Positions 53,971-61,619 of a DNA stretch of 64,000 nt are shown one piece after another. The DNA lies in the NCBI RefSeq assembly GCF_002886045.1, contig NZ_CP025791.1, positions 4,355,001 to 4,419,000 of the forward strand, in the 5' to 3' direction. The stretch comes from Flavivirga eckloniae (GTDB lineage: Bacteria; Bacteroidota; Bacteroidia; Flavobacteriales; Flavobacteriaceae). Within the stretch, counting starts at the first letter, position 1. Every line of letters begins with the position of its first letter. Both the position numbers and the translations under genes were made by a program. The notes under the pieces are model-generated. The model was not told where the DNA came from. It saw nothing but the letters and a program-made list of their open reading frames with translations, and searched no databases.

Positions 53971-54127
53971 CAATGTCATTTAGTTAAGGCAATTTATGTC
54001 TGTTCTAGCGCAGTCGAGAACTTTTTAGCATCAATGAATAAAGAGGTTTCGACTTTAGCCTGTCTTGAGCGTAGACGAAAGGCTCCTGGCTATTGAGAAC
54101 TTAAAAACTCTTAACTAAACGACGTTG
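53971..54127. repeat. Second nested inverted repeat in the same gap
   Basis: Arms of 18 bp (53971-53988, CAATGTCATTTAGTTAAG, and 54110-54127) match except for two bases. The interior holds TAGCGCAGTCGAGAAC and a GAGCGTAGACGAAAG segment, again typical dispersed-repeat sequence. With the previous element it fills almost all of the 428-bp gap between the esterase and the next gene. Confidence 0.65.
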
Positions 54128-54184
54128 CCCTAAATAGACGTGTACAGCTAAACTTTTTAGGTAGTATAGCCGGAATAAAGTGTT

Positions 54185-54643
54185 TTATAAATTTAAATCA
54201 AAAAGGTATTCAATCTCTATTTCGGTTTGTTCGGGTTTTGGATCCCAAAGAATTTTGAAAAATTCTGTCTCTTTTGAAGTAAATACTTTTTCGTTAACGG
54301 CATGAAATACTATAGTAATCAAGGCTTCTTCAAAATATCCTTTTTTAACATTAATTGGAATTTTTGAAAGACTTAAGATTAATTTATTTGTACCATTTTT
54401 TAGTTGTTCTAGCTCTAAATTTCTACTAAGTTGAGTCATTTCCTTATTAAAATCATGAATTTTTTCTCCGTTAAGCATAATTTTACCAACTACTCCTTGG
54501 CCAGTTGAGACTTCTATTTGATAATATTTGTAGGTATTTTTATTTTTAGTTTCAACTTGAACGGCTTGATTATTAGATTGTCCCATAGATTTAAATATAG
54601 CTAAGCTGAAACATAGAAGTAATGTTGTTCTGAGAATATTCAT
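54185..54643 (-). CDS. Small exported protein, function unknown
   Basis: I choose ATG 54641-54643 (MNILRTTLLLCFS), giving a signal peptide ending at SMGQ; the longer frame lacks a normal leader. The mature part of about 130 residues is beta-rich, with KYYQIEVSTGQGVVGKIMLNGEKI and VKKGYFEEALITIVFHAV, and ends in FDLNL. I recognise no family. It is the first gene of the accessory stretch in which all genes are on the minus strand. Confidence 0.7.
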   Translation of the reverse strand: MNILRTTLLLCFSLAIFKSMGQSNNQAVQVETKNKNTYKYYQIEVSTGQGVVGKIMLNGEKIHDFNKEMTQLSRNLELEQLKNGTNKLILSLSKIPINVKKGYFEEALITIVFHAVNEKVFTSKETEFFKILWDPKPEQTEIEIEYLFDLNL

Positions 54644-54915
54644 TTTGCGACTTATAATTATTGCAATATTATATAATGTGTAGATATATTCTACTATTTT
54701 TTTGAGGTGAAATAAATAAACTGAAGAAAATATTTTAAGCAAGTACTTTATTTAAATTCGAGCAAGTTTATAGTTGAAGTAACATCCAAATTGCAATGCT
54801 ATTCGATTTGTAGCCTATCTCATTTGCTACAATAGGGGATAAACATAAAAATCCTTAATAGGACTTCGAATAACCCTTTTTAAGCCCTCCTGAACTACCT
54901 GTGTTAACCACTATT

Positions 54916-55395
54916 TTATTTCATTTTTTCTATTATCCAATAAATAAAATAGCCAACAAGAAATATACGAATTGCTATACTGAATAAAGAGAACTTTAAT
55001 TTTCCTTTTTCTAAAGTCAACGGTAGAACTGATTGTTCAATCCATTCTCGGTTCATTTGCATTCCGAATTGAAAATTATTTTGGTCTTTTGTCGTGATTT
55101 TCAATACTTGTCCAGATCCAAAAGTTGTATTGATTTTAACTAGTTGAGCAGACGATATGTTATCAAGAGGAATATCCCATTTTCCGCATTTTATTCTTTT
55201 GTCAGTTAGCAGGACAACAGCTCTTTGTGAATTTACCCAACCAAAATCTCGTTTAATTTCCGTGTTCCCTTTAGTCATAATTCCTTTTGATGCGTCTGCC
55301 GCAAGAATTTTTTCGTTAGGATTATCAGATGAGTATTTTTCTCTTACCTGTCTTGTTCCGTAAATAAAGTCTGTTATTTTTTTTAAAATTTCCAT
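54916..55395 (-). CDS. PH-like (bPH/GRAM-type) domain protein with C-terminal membrane segment
   Basis: The 159-residue protein has a beta-rich central part (about 28-125) with RAVVLLTDKRIKCGKWDIPLDNISSAQLVK, typical of small bacterial pleckstrin-like domains. A hydrophobic segment (about 138-155, FSIAIRIFLVGYFIYWII) ends in KMK, so it is likely a tail-anchored membrane protein. The role of this family is poorly known. The 272 bp upstream of the next gene (54644-54915) holds no clear gene or repeat. Confidence 0.75.
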   Translation of the reverse strand: MEILKKITDFIYGTRQVREKYSSDNPNEKILAADASKGIMTKGNTEIKRDFGWVNSQRAVVLLTDKRIKCGKWDIPLDNISSAQLVKINTTFGSGQVLKITTKDQNNFQFGMQMNREWIEQSVLPLTLEKGKLKFSLFSIAIRIFLVGYFIYWIIEKMK

Positions 55396-55412
55396 AGTAG
55401 GTTCAATGTGGC

Positions 55413-55597
55413 TAATAAATATATGGCATTTAGGGCAGAGAACAAGCTATTAATTTCGATCATGCACTAAACCAGACTTTTGCATTTTGATTTATTTTTT
55501 TCATAAAGCTAAATCAAAAGATGTGGTGACACGACAAATAAGTACAGGCTTTTCGAATCGTCTTAAACCGCCCTATTTACTATATATATAGTGTTAT
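55413..55597. repeat. Cassette-border repeat (type 1), copy 1
   Basis: The left arm AATAAATATATGGCATTTAGGGC (near 55415-55436) and right arm GCCCTATTTACTATATATATAGTGTTATA (near 55570-55597) pair imperfectly. The inner AAAGCTAAATCAAAAGATGTGG segment matches the element at 62953. It separates the PH-like gene from DUF1330. Confidence 0.65.
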
Positions 55598-55639
55598 AAA
55601 CTTATTTTGGTTTAGCTCTTGCTAGCTATTTTTTATCAA

Positions 55640-55927
55640 TTAAACTCCATCAACGATTATTACATTTGTATCAGCTCCTTTTTTTCGTAATTCAGTTGCT
55701 ATTTTATATTCATCAGAGTTCCACCAATTATTAGCAGTTTCATAATTCGGAAATTCGATCATTACAATTCTTTCCGGATTCCAATTTCCTTCTACGGTGT
55801 TTGATTCACCTCCGCGAATAATAATTTTTCCTCCAAATTTTTTAATGATTTCAGGAGCTACGTTTTTATATTCCTGTAATTTTTCTTTGTTAAATACTTT
55901 TAAGTCTAATATTGCGTATGCAGGCAT
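55640..55927 (-). CDS. DUF1330 family protein
   Basis: The 95-residue protein is full length for DUF1330: MPAYAILDLKVFNKEKLQEYK, KKFGGKIIIRGGESNTVEGNW, PERIVMIEFPNYETANNWWNSDEYK and a final NVIIVDGV. These small ferredoxin-like fold proteins are cytoplasmic with no settled function. It stands alone, with repeats on both sides. Single-gene placement between repeats supports a cassette view of this region. Confidence 0.93.
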   Translation of the reverse strand: MPAYAILDLKVFNKEKLQEYKNVAPEIIKKFGGKIIIRGGESNTVEGNWNPERIVMIEFPNYETANNWWNSDEYKIATELRKKGADTNVIIVDGV

Positions 55928-55944
55928 TTCTATTTGGGGTTAAT

Positions 55945-56138
55945 TGTTAACGTTTCGTATAAAAAAAACGTAGGGTAGAGAATAAGTACTACGTTTCGAA
56001 TTATTACTAAGTCAAATTTACATATTTTGCTTTTATTTTTTCTAAATACGAAATTAAAAATTAGGCGACTTTATAAATAATTATAAGTTTTCAAATTAGC
56101 CCTAAACCGTCCTATGTTTTTATACTGTGCTGTAAGTA
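55945..56138. repeat. Cassette-border repeat (type 1), copy 2
   Basis: The left arm TTAACGTTTCGTATAAAAAAAACGTAGGG begins at about 55948, and the right arm CCGTCCTATGTTTTTATACTGTGCTG ends near 56132. They pair imperfectly with extra bases in one arm. The inner AAATTAAAAATTAGGCGACTTTATAAAT lines up with the inner part of the copy at 62953. It separates DUF1330 from the alpha/beta hydrolase. Confidence 0.65.
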
Positions 56139-56218
56139 GGCTTTTTATTCGTTTTACAAAGAAGTATTACTGTCCTGTCCTGAAATATGGCTACAGTTTG
56201 CGTTTAGTAACTATAGCC

Positions 56219-56935
56219 TTAGCTATCGTTTTTATTTTTTATGTAATTATTGATTATTTCTGCTAATTCTTTGGGTTTACCTATCATAGGTAAATGTCCG
56301 CTATTGAATTCAATTACTTCTTTGCAGTTAAGATTATTTATCATTTCATTTTGCATGTTTTGAGTAATCGATTTATCATTTAAGAGCTTAATGAACAAAC
56401 TCATTTTTGGTAACGAGTTATAATTAATTTTAGTTGTATACAATTTCACCGATTCTGCTGTAAACTTTCTGACTATTTCTTTCGATTGAGAAAGTTCTAA
56501 ATCGTTGCAAAGTTCATTTATAATTGATTTTTCAGGTGGCTTAGTTCCAAATAATTTCAGTACTAACGGTAAAATTATTTTCATAGGAATAGGGAAGCAG
56601 CTCGTAAACGATTTCCCTTTTTTGGGGATTATGGCACTTATCCCAATAAACCCATTCACTCTTTCTTTAAAATGATCGTTTAGTTTTAGACCAATGCAAC
56701 CTCCAATTGAATGAGCAATAATTACAAATTGATTTATTTCCCAATTATTGATTTGATCAATTGCCGAGTTAAGATAATCTTCAAATAAAAGTTTATCATT
56801 GGTTTTGTCTCCAATTTCTCTATTTGGAAACTCTATTGGAAGAATTTGATTATTTAAATATTGATTGGTTTCATTCCAAATATACTTGCCTAATCCGGCT
56901 CCATGAATTAAAACTATTCCAGTGTTATTTTTCAT
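56219..56935 (-). CDS. Alpha/beta hydrolase
   Basis: The 238-residue protein opens with GIVLIHGAGLGKYIW (oxyanion region) and has the nucleophile elbow AHSIGGCIG, so Ser is the catalytic nucleophile. A late Asp-like loop and the closing SGHLPMIGKP give the His. The family includes esterases and C-C hydrolases, and the substrate is open. Its ATG overlaps the stop of a 38-codon zinc-ribbon-like fragment, so its start may be coupled to that fragment. Confidence 0.88.
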   Translation of the reverse strand: MKNNTGIVLIHGAGLGKYIWNETNQYLNNQILPIEFPNREIGDKTNDKLLFEDYLNSAIDQINNWEINQFVIIAHSIGGCIGLKLNDHFKERVNGFIGISAIIPKKGKSFTSCFPIPMKIILPLVLKLFGTKPPEKSIINELCNDLELSQSKEIVRKFTAESVKLYTTKINYNSLPKMSLFIKLLNDKSITQNMQNEMINNLNCKEVIEFNSGHLPMIGKPKELAEIINNYIKNKNDS

Positions 56936-57041
56936 CGTTTTTTAATTCTTCTTTGGTCAAGTTTTTACCGCAATTTAAACAAAAGTATTTTTTTGCAATA
57001 AAATGGTAAAGGGTTCCAAAGAAGATTTTCTGTTTAATAAT
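56925..57041 (-). pseudogene. Zinc-ribbon-like ORF fragment upstream of the hydrolase
   Basis: An open frame without ATG, GTG or TTG start reads FFGTLYHFIAKKYFCLNCGK and continues KNLTKEELKNDEK to a TAA at 56925-56927. The CLNCGK knuckle looks like half of a zinc ribbon. It overlaps the hydrolase ATG by several bases. It seems to be the end of a gene whose start was lost, or a very small protein with an unusual start. Confidence 0.5.
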
Positions 57042-57103
57042 TTAACTTTATTATTTGTTTTTTTCTGAATTACACACAACAGGCAATGTTGGATGTGGCT
57101 TTT

Positions 57104-57538
57104 TTATTTTTCTAAATAATCTTTAAGACTCTTCTTTATGAACCATTTCCAACCTTCAATACAGCTTTCTCTTTTGAATTCCTCAATATTTTGAGGAAAA
57201 TTTTCTGTCACTTGATGAGTCAATGTTAATTTAGAGACTTTTTTATCTTCAGACAATTCAAAAATTACAAAGGAATTTCCTTCGTATCCTTCATATTTCC
57301 AGTTGTAGGCTATTCTTTTTTCTGGATTGACTTCTGTTATCTTCCAGAGATGTGGAAATATCCTATCTTCATTTTTAACGATAAAGCGTGTTTCAAATCC
57401 AACTTTTGGTTCAAAAGATTCAATATTTTCAAAAAACCATTTTTTCATACGATTTAATTCAGTTATCGCACTCCAGATTTCACGTATTGAAACATTAAAA
57501 GTCTGTTCTACAACAATAGGTTCATCAGTATTTTTCAT
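57104..57538 (-). CDS. SRPBCC/AHSA1-like domain protein
   Basis: I choose ATG 57536-57538 (MKNTDEPIVVEQTF), since the preceding broken frame ends in a TGA overlapping this ATG. The 144-residue protein fits the AHSA1 group: EQTFNVSIREIWSAITELNRMKKWFF, IAYNWKYEGYEGNSFVIFELS and EGWKWFIKKSLKDYLEK at the end. These START-like domains bind hydrophobic ligands or act on Hsp90-like partners. Full length. It lies next to a truncated VOC fragment, a sign of past rearrangement. Confidence 0.9.
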   Translation of the reverse strand: MKNTDEPIVVEQTFNVSIREIWSAITELNRMKKWFFENIESFEPKVGFETRFIVKNEDRIFPHLWKITEVNPEKRIAYNWKYEGYEGNSFVIFELSEDKKVSKLTLTHQVTENFPQNIEEFKRESCIEGWKWFIKKSLKDYLEK

Positions 57539-57669
57539 TTTTTGTGAATTATTTGTGCTGGTTGTTTCAAAATGCACCACAATCGTTTTTTTGTGTACCC
57601 CATATCTGTAACTCGAATTGCTACGTGGTCCAAAAATTCAATCGTTATTTCATTGTCTATTACAGTCAT
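57535..57669 (-). pseudogene. Truncated glyoxalase/VOC-family fragment
   Basis: A 44-codon frame (ATG at 57667-57669) reads ITIEFLDHVAIRVTDMG, typical of the first beta strand of VOC-family enzymes, then changes to a non-family tail GYTKKRLWCILKQ and stops in TGA (57535-57537), overlapping the SRPBCC start. The rest of the VOC gene is missing. The breakpoint after DM suggests deletion or recombination fused it to upstream sequence of the SRPBCC gene. Confidence 0.65.
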
Positions 57670-57883
57670 TTATCAAATTACACCTAACGCTTCAAATAAT
57701 TTTTCTTCAGAAAATCTTGTCCTATAATATAATTACATGACAATACTACTAGTATTGTGAAAGTTAGAAATAGTTTCATGATTCTTATCTAATGTTTTTG
57801 AAATAATAAAGATATATATTCGATTACTTAAAGCACCCTGTTTTCAGGGAAAATCAGTGTTGGATGACTGTTGGTGTAAGAGA

Positions 57884-58849
57884 CTAGTTGGCATCCTGCT
57901 TTTCCAGCCATTTTAAAATTATTTGGTTTGTTTCTTCTGGCATTTCTTGCTGGATCCAATGACCACAATCCAGATTGACTACTTCTACATTGGGCACGAA
58001 GTCTGCTAAATTTTTAGACTTCGCGACCGCGTCCCTATCGCCATAGATCATGAGTGCAGGCTGCTGGATGATTGGATCAACGTCTGCCAGTAAGTGCCAG
58101 TTTCGATCAAGGTTTCTATACCAATTTACACTACCAGTGAACCCTGATGCTTTGAAGGCGGAAACGAAAACTGCCAGTTCGCTATCGCTCATTATTGGCT
58201 CTCCGAGTGGTTTTTCTGCTCTTGCGAGATTGATCATCATCATTCCTGGCTCAGGCTCTGCAATAAAGTGGTTCTTCCGGAACATGTTGCGAAGGAATTG
58301 GAATGTATTTTCTTCGAATATAGCGTCTGCAACGCCTGGCTGTCGATTGAAGTGGACAAAATAGAAGTCGCCACCAAACATAACTTCCATTAATTCAATC
58401 CAAGGCTTTTCCCAGCGCTCTTGGTAAGGTACGCTCAGATTTATCAGTTTATTTACACGGCTTGGATGCAATAAGGTTAGCCACCATACGACCATTGCAC
58501 CCCAATCATGACCGACAAAGGTGGCATTTTCGTATCCGTAGTGATCGAGAAGTGCGACGAGATCACCCGACAAGTGTTCAATGTCGTATTCAGTTACTTC
58601 GGTCGGACTGGATGAGTTTCCATAACCTCTCTGGTTTGGGACGATGACATGGTAGCCCGCTGCAACAAGAGCTGGCATTTGATGGCGCCAAGAAAAAGCA
58701 TGTTCAGGCCAACCGTGACAGAGTACAATAGGTTTTCCTACATTTTGTTGACCTGCTTCAAAGACTTCGAGTTTCACACCGTTGACCGAAATAAGAGTGG
58801 GCTTGGGAAAATCGGTTGGATTAAACATAGTATTAATTACGTTTGTCAT
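57884..58849 (-). CDS. Epoxide hydrolase-like alpha/beta hydrolase
   Basis: The 321-residue protein has HGWPEHAFSWRHQMPAL (oxyanion loop), the nucleophile Asp in GHDWGAMVVWW, an acid in YGDRDAV and the base His in DCGHWIQQEMPEE. The pattern matches soluble epoxide hydrolases and related dehalogenase-like enzymes. It contains more G and C, and more GC-ending codons, than its neighbours, so it may have come from a different bacterial group. It follows the WYL regulator by 77 bp on the same strand without a repeat between, so the two form a likely unit. Confidence 0.92.
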   Translation of the reverse strand: MTNVINTMFNPTDFPKPTLISVNGVKLEVFEAGQQNVGKPIVLCHGWPEHAFSWRHQMPALVAAGYHVIVPNQRGYGNSSSPTEVTEYDIEHLSGDLVALLDHYGYENATFVGHDWGAMVVWWLTLLHPSRVNKLINLSVPYQERWEKPWIELMEVMFGGDFYFVHFNRQPGVADAIFEENTFQFLRNMFRKNHFIAEPEPGMMMINLARAEKPLGEPIMSDSELAVFVSAFKASGFTGSVNWYRNLDRNWHLLADVDPIIQQPALMIYGDRDAVAKSKNLADFVPNVEVVNLDCGHWIQQEMPEETNQIILKWLEKQDAN

Positions 58850-58926
58850 TTTTATGTGTTTTAAATATTAATTTATGCAAATAAATATCTGACAAGCGAC
58901 AGCCCTATGGCAAGGGTGAAAAATAA

Positions 58927-59619
58927 TTAATGATATTTATCAAAAAACTCCTGTAAGGACATTTTGTGAGGTTCAAAGTATTCTGATAGAATTTCTGTTT
59001 TTTGAATTCTATCTAATCGAAAAAATCGAAACTCCTTACGCAAACGACACCATGCAATTAAATACCAATTTTCTGAATTCAATAGTGCAAATGGCTCTAT
59101 CTGTCTGCTCGTTGCAGTTCCCTCCTTATTAACATATTGTATCTTGACAAGATTATAATTGGTAAGTGCATTTTGCAAATCTGACAAATTGTTACTATTT
59201 CTTTCTTGATTTATAACCTGGTTATACTGAGTTCTATTAGCAAGTAAATTAGCTTTGTCTTTGGTGCTATATCTTAGAATTGATTTTATTTTATCAATTG
59301 CTTCTGAGTAATCTTTTATAAATGAGGCATCTTTGTTTTTTAACACTAATTGTTCTGCAAGAATTAAGGCGTTTGCTTGGCTTTCAGTAAACATTACGGG
59401 AGGAACTTTATATCCATCCATTAGTGTATAGCCCTTTCCTTCTTCTGTTAGTACGGGAACACCAGATTGTTCCAATGCTTTTATATCTCTGTAGATGGTT
59501 CTTTTACTAACATCAAATTTACTCGCTAATTCTGAAGCAGTCACAATTCGTTTAGTCTGTAATTGAATTAAGATTGCTGTTAATCTAGATAGTCTATTAG
59601 TTTCGGTATAATTCATCAA
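58927..59619 (-). CDS. YafY-type HTH-WYL transcriptional regulator
   Basis: The 230-residue protein has an HTH_11 domain (about 8-62, with RLSRLTAILIQLQTKR and KFDVSKRTIYRDIKALE) and a WYL domain (about 140-210, with IEPFALLNSENWYLIAWCRLRKEFRFFRLDRI). WYL regulators often sense nucleic-acid or small ligands and control defence or detoxification genes. The epoxide hydrolase next to it is the natural target. A repeat lies just upstream of its start. Confidence 0.93.
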   Translation of the reverse strand: MMNYTETNRLSRLTAILIQLQTKRIVTASELASKFDVSKRTIYRDIKALEQSGVPVLTEEGKGYTLMDGYKVPPVMFTESQANALILAEQLVLKNKDASFIKDYSEAIDKIKSILRYSTKDKANLLANRTQYNQVINQERNSNNLSDLQNALTNYNLVKIQYVNKEGTATSRQIEPFALLNSENWYLIAWCRLRKEFRFFRLDRIQKTEILSEYFEPHKMSLQEFFDKYH

Positions 59620-59656
59620 TTCTATATGTGCAATCAGCTTTTTCGAATGGTTTACT

Positions 59657-59774
59657 AAGGTTTGTATATGATTTGTTACGTGTTATAAGTACTTAATTTA
59701 GCAAACATAGGCCGAATAGAAAATCCGCGAGGGTTTCCTAAGTAGGCTTACACTAACAATTAATTTTATGCGGC
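59657..59774. repeat. Cassette-border repeat (type 2), copy A
   Basis: The sequence from AAGGTTTGTATATGATTTGTTA through GCCGAATAGAAAATCCGCGAGG to CAATTAATTTTAT closely matches a second copy at 60657-60773. The two copies flank the CPBP gene as direct repeats. In this copy the end of the repeat supplies the TAA stop of the CPBP gene (59766-59768). Confidence 0.8.
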
Positions 59775-60623
59775 ATTATTGCTTATTTTTACTATTTTCT
59801 TCTGTCTAATTGATAATCTCAAAAAGATAATACATACTATAAGTAATAAAATTATAGACAAAATAGAATCTTCTATTCCGAATTCACTTCCTATTAATAA
59901 AATAGGGCCATCAAAGTTTGAATTGATTATATGTCCCTCTTCTGTTCCAGATAGATTAGAACCATAAAAAGGCTGTGCAAAGTTCCACCCCAAATGGAAT
60001 GCAAAAGGTAACCATAACCTTTTCGTATAGGTATACATAATACTATGTGCAAATCCAAAGGTTAATAATAGTAGAACGGATAATAATGTAACATTATCAT
60101 TCAATAAATGTGGCACTGTAAAAATTATAGATATAATTATCAAAGCCAAATAAGTTCCTAACCATTTTTCAATAATTCTATATATAATTAGCCTGAAAAA
60201 AACCTCTTCTATTAAAGCTGCAATTACCAGAAATGAAAACGGGGCTAATAGATAAGAAAAGTCAGAAATACTAACAACTGTATAGTGACCTAGTAAATAA
60301 AGAGTTAATATAACCAAGGATAAAACCAAAAAACCAAATAGAAAACCACCTAATAACTCTGTTTTTAAATTCGTTTTAGATAGTTCTTTAATGTCTCTTT
60401 TTTCATATAGTTTAAAAAAATAAAAATAGCTCAGTAATAAGGTAATAACAGAGAAATAATTTATTATTGTATCTCCAGTTGGCTTATTATCGATAAGGTA
60501 GTAAACGATTGGTTTTGTAACCAGATTTTGAACTCCAATTAGAACTCCAAGGCAAATTGCAATTCCTAAAACTATTTTTATTAAAGGAAAATGAATTATT
60601 TTTTTTAGGGTGGGTTTCATCAA
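59766..60623 (-). CDS. CPBP family intramembrane metalloprotease
   Basis: The 285-residue membrane protein has about eight hydrophobic segments. CPBP (CAAX prenyl protease/ABI) motifs are visible: EEVFFRLIIYR (EExxxR), and downstream FAHSIMYTYT and PFAFHLGWNF for the metal His residues. These glutamic-type proteases process prenylated or bacteriocin-like peptides and sometimes give immunity. It is bracketed by direct repeats of about 115 bp, so this gene with one repeat makes a unit of about 1 kb. Confidence 0.92.
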   Translation of the reverse strand: MMKPTLKKIIHFPLIKIVLGIAICLGVLIGVQNLVTKPIVYYLIDNKPTGDTIINYFSVITLLLSYFYFFKLYEKRDIKELSKTNLKTELLGGFLFGFLVLSLVILTLYLLGHYTVVSISDFSYLLAPFSFLVIAALIEEVFFRLIIYRIIEKWLGTYLALIIISIIFTVPHLLNDNVTLLSVLLLLTFGFAHSIMYTYTKRLWLPFAFHLGWNFAQPFYGSNLSGTEEGHIINSNFDGPILLIGSEFGIEDSILSIILLLIVCIIFLRLSIRQKKIVKISNNAA

Positions 60624-60656
60624 TAAATTTCAGGTTTTATATAAATAAGCTACATC

Positions 60657-60773
60657 GTATTTGTGTATGGTTTGTTTTAAGCATCTAATTTAACAAATAC
60701 AAACCGAATAGAAAATCCGCGAGGATTTTCGTGAGTGGACTTATACCAGCAATTAATTTTATACTGTGTTACC
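60657..60773. repeat. Cassette-border repeat (type 2), copy B
   Basis: Runs from TTTGTGTATGGTTTGTTTTA through CCGAATAGAAAATCCGCGAGG to CAATTAATTTTATACTGTGTTA. It is the direct-repeat partner of the copy at 59657. Its right end TATACTGTGTTA matches the right end of the type 1 copies (56122 region and 63129 region). The rest of the 293-bp gap up to 60916 holds no gene I can support. Confidence 0.8.
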
Positions 60774-60916
60774 CATTGGTTCTATTATTCATTGTTTAAA
60801 TACCTAAATAAATTAAAACCAAAATGATTTACAAGGTTAGCGTTTGAAAAGATTATTAGCCCCCACATCTTTTGTATGAAGAAAAGATAGCCAGGAGCCA
60901 TTGTTGTGCTTCGTTT

Positions 60917-61225
60917 TTAATATCGATCTGCTCTATCAACCTCTTGTATCTTTTTTGTGTAGATGGAAAATTCTGATTTATCCTCTAAAATTAACTTTAA
61001 ATGATTGTCGTTTTTGTCTACTTCATATTCTAAATGTGAAACTATCCCAATAACTATCTCATTGTTCTTTTTAAGTACAATTCTTGTCTGAATTTTATCC
61101 ATTTGCATTATACTTAATCTCATTCTAATTTTCTCTACATCTACTTTATCCTTTTTTATCTTATTCGTTTTAGTTCCTAGAAACTGGTAATAAGTTTCTA
61201 TCTTATATTGTGATCTTGGTAACAA
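60917..61225 (-). pseudogene. 3' half of a frameshifted gene, function unknown
   Basis: The frame reads MLPRSQYKIETYYQFLG (TTG start in the track) to VDRADRY. Coding potential continues upstream of 61225 as KKDANAVAKKLQDLLPRS, in phase with nothing but a preceding TAA. Adding one A to the A5 run at 61259-61263 fuses it to the frame at 61251-61526 to make a protein of about 200 residues. No family is recognised. It is therefore a broken gene unless slippage restores the frame. Confidence 0.72.
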
Positions 61226-61250
61226 ATCTTGTAGTTTTTTTGCTACGGCA

Positions 61251-61526
61251 TTAGCATCTTTTTAATTCGACTTCCATGTGCCAATTGCAATCTTCTTTAG
61301 TTCCGTAGTGATTAGATAATACAAAATTTATTGCGACAATTGTACCAGATTGGGAATCCTTTGTCTTACCAAGCCTGAATAAATAATTCTCACCTAATGA
61401 GTTTTTTAGATCAATAAAAATCTTCTTTAATTCGTCATTTGTTTTTTGAAGACCTTCAAACTCCGAGTCTGTGAATTGTTGGTTGTTTAGTTTTTCAACT
61501 GATATTTCTGCGCCAAAACCTCCCAT
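61251..61526 (-). pseudogene. 5' half of the frameshifted gene
   Basis: Starts MGGFGAEISVEKLNNQQF, which looks like a real start, and stops in TGC TAA just after MEVELKRC. The predicted continuation without the missing A is MEVELKKDANAVAKKL. It is likely a small cytoplasmic protein; no family is recognised. The frame break lies in a homopolymer, so a sequencing error, true mutation or programmed slippage are each possible. Confidence 0.7.
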
Positions 61527-61543
61527 ATATTATTTTAATTAAG

Positions 61544-61611
61544 TACAACGTTTCTTGTATGGTGCGTTTGCATCCCATAGGGTGCATATGCATTATACAA
61601 ATTGTTATCTG
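61544..61611. repeat. Short cassette-border hairpin, attC-like shape
   Basis: Left arm ACAACGTTTCTTGTATGGTGCG (61544-61565) and right arm GTGCATATGCATTATACAAATTGTTAT pair imperfectly, with extra bases in one arm only. The start AACGTTTCTTGTATGG matches the left ends of the other border repeats. It lies between the broken gene and the beta-helix protein gene. Confidence 0.6.
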
Positions 61612-61619
61612 TTTTTTTA

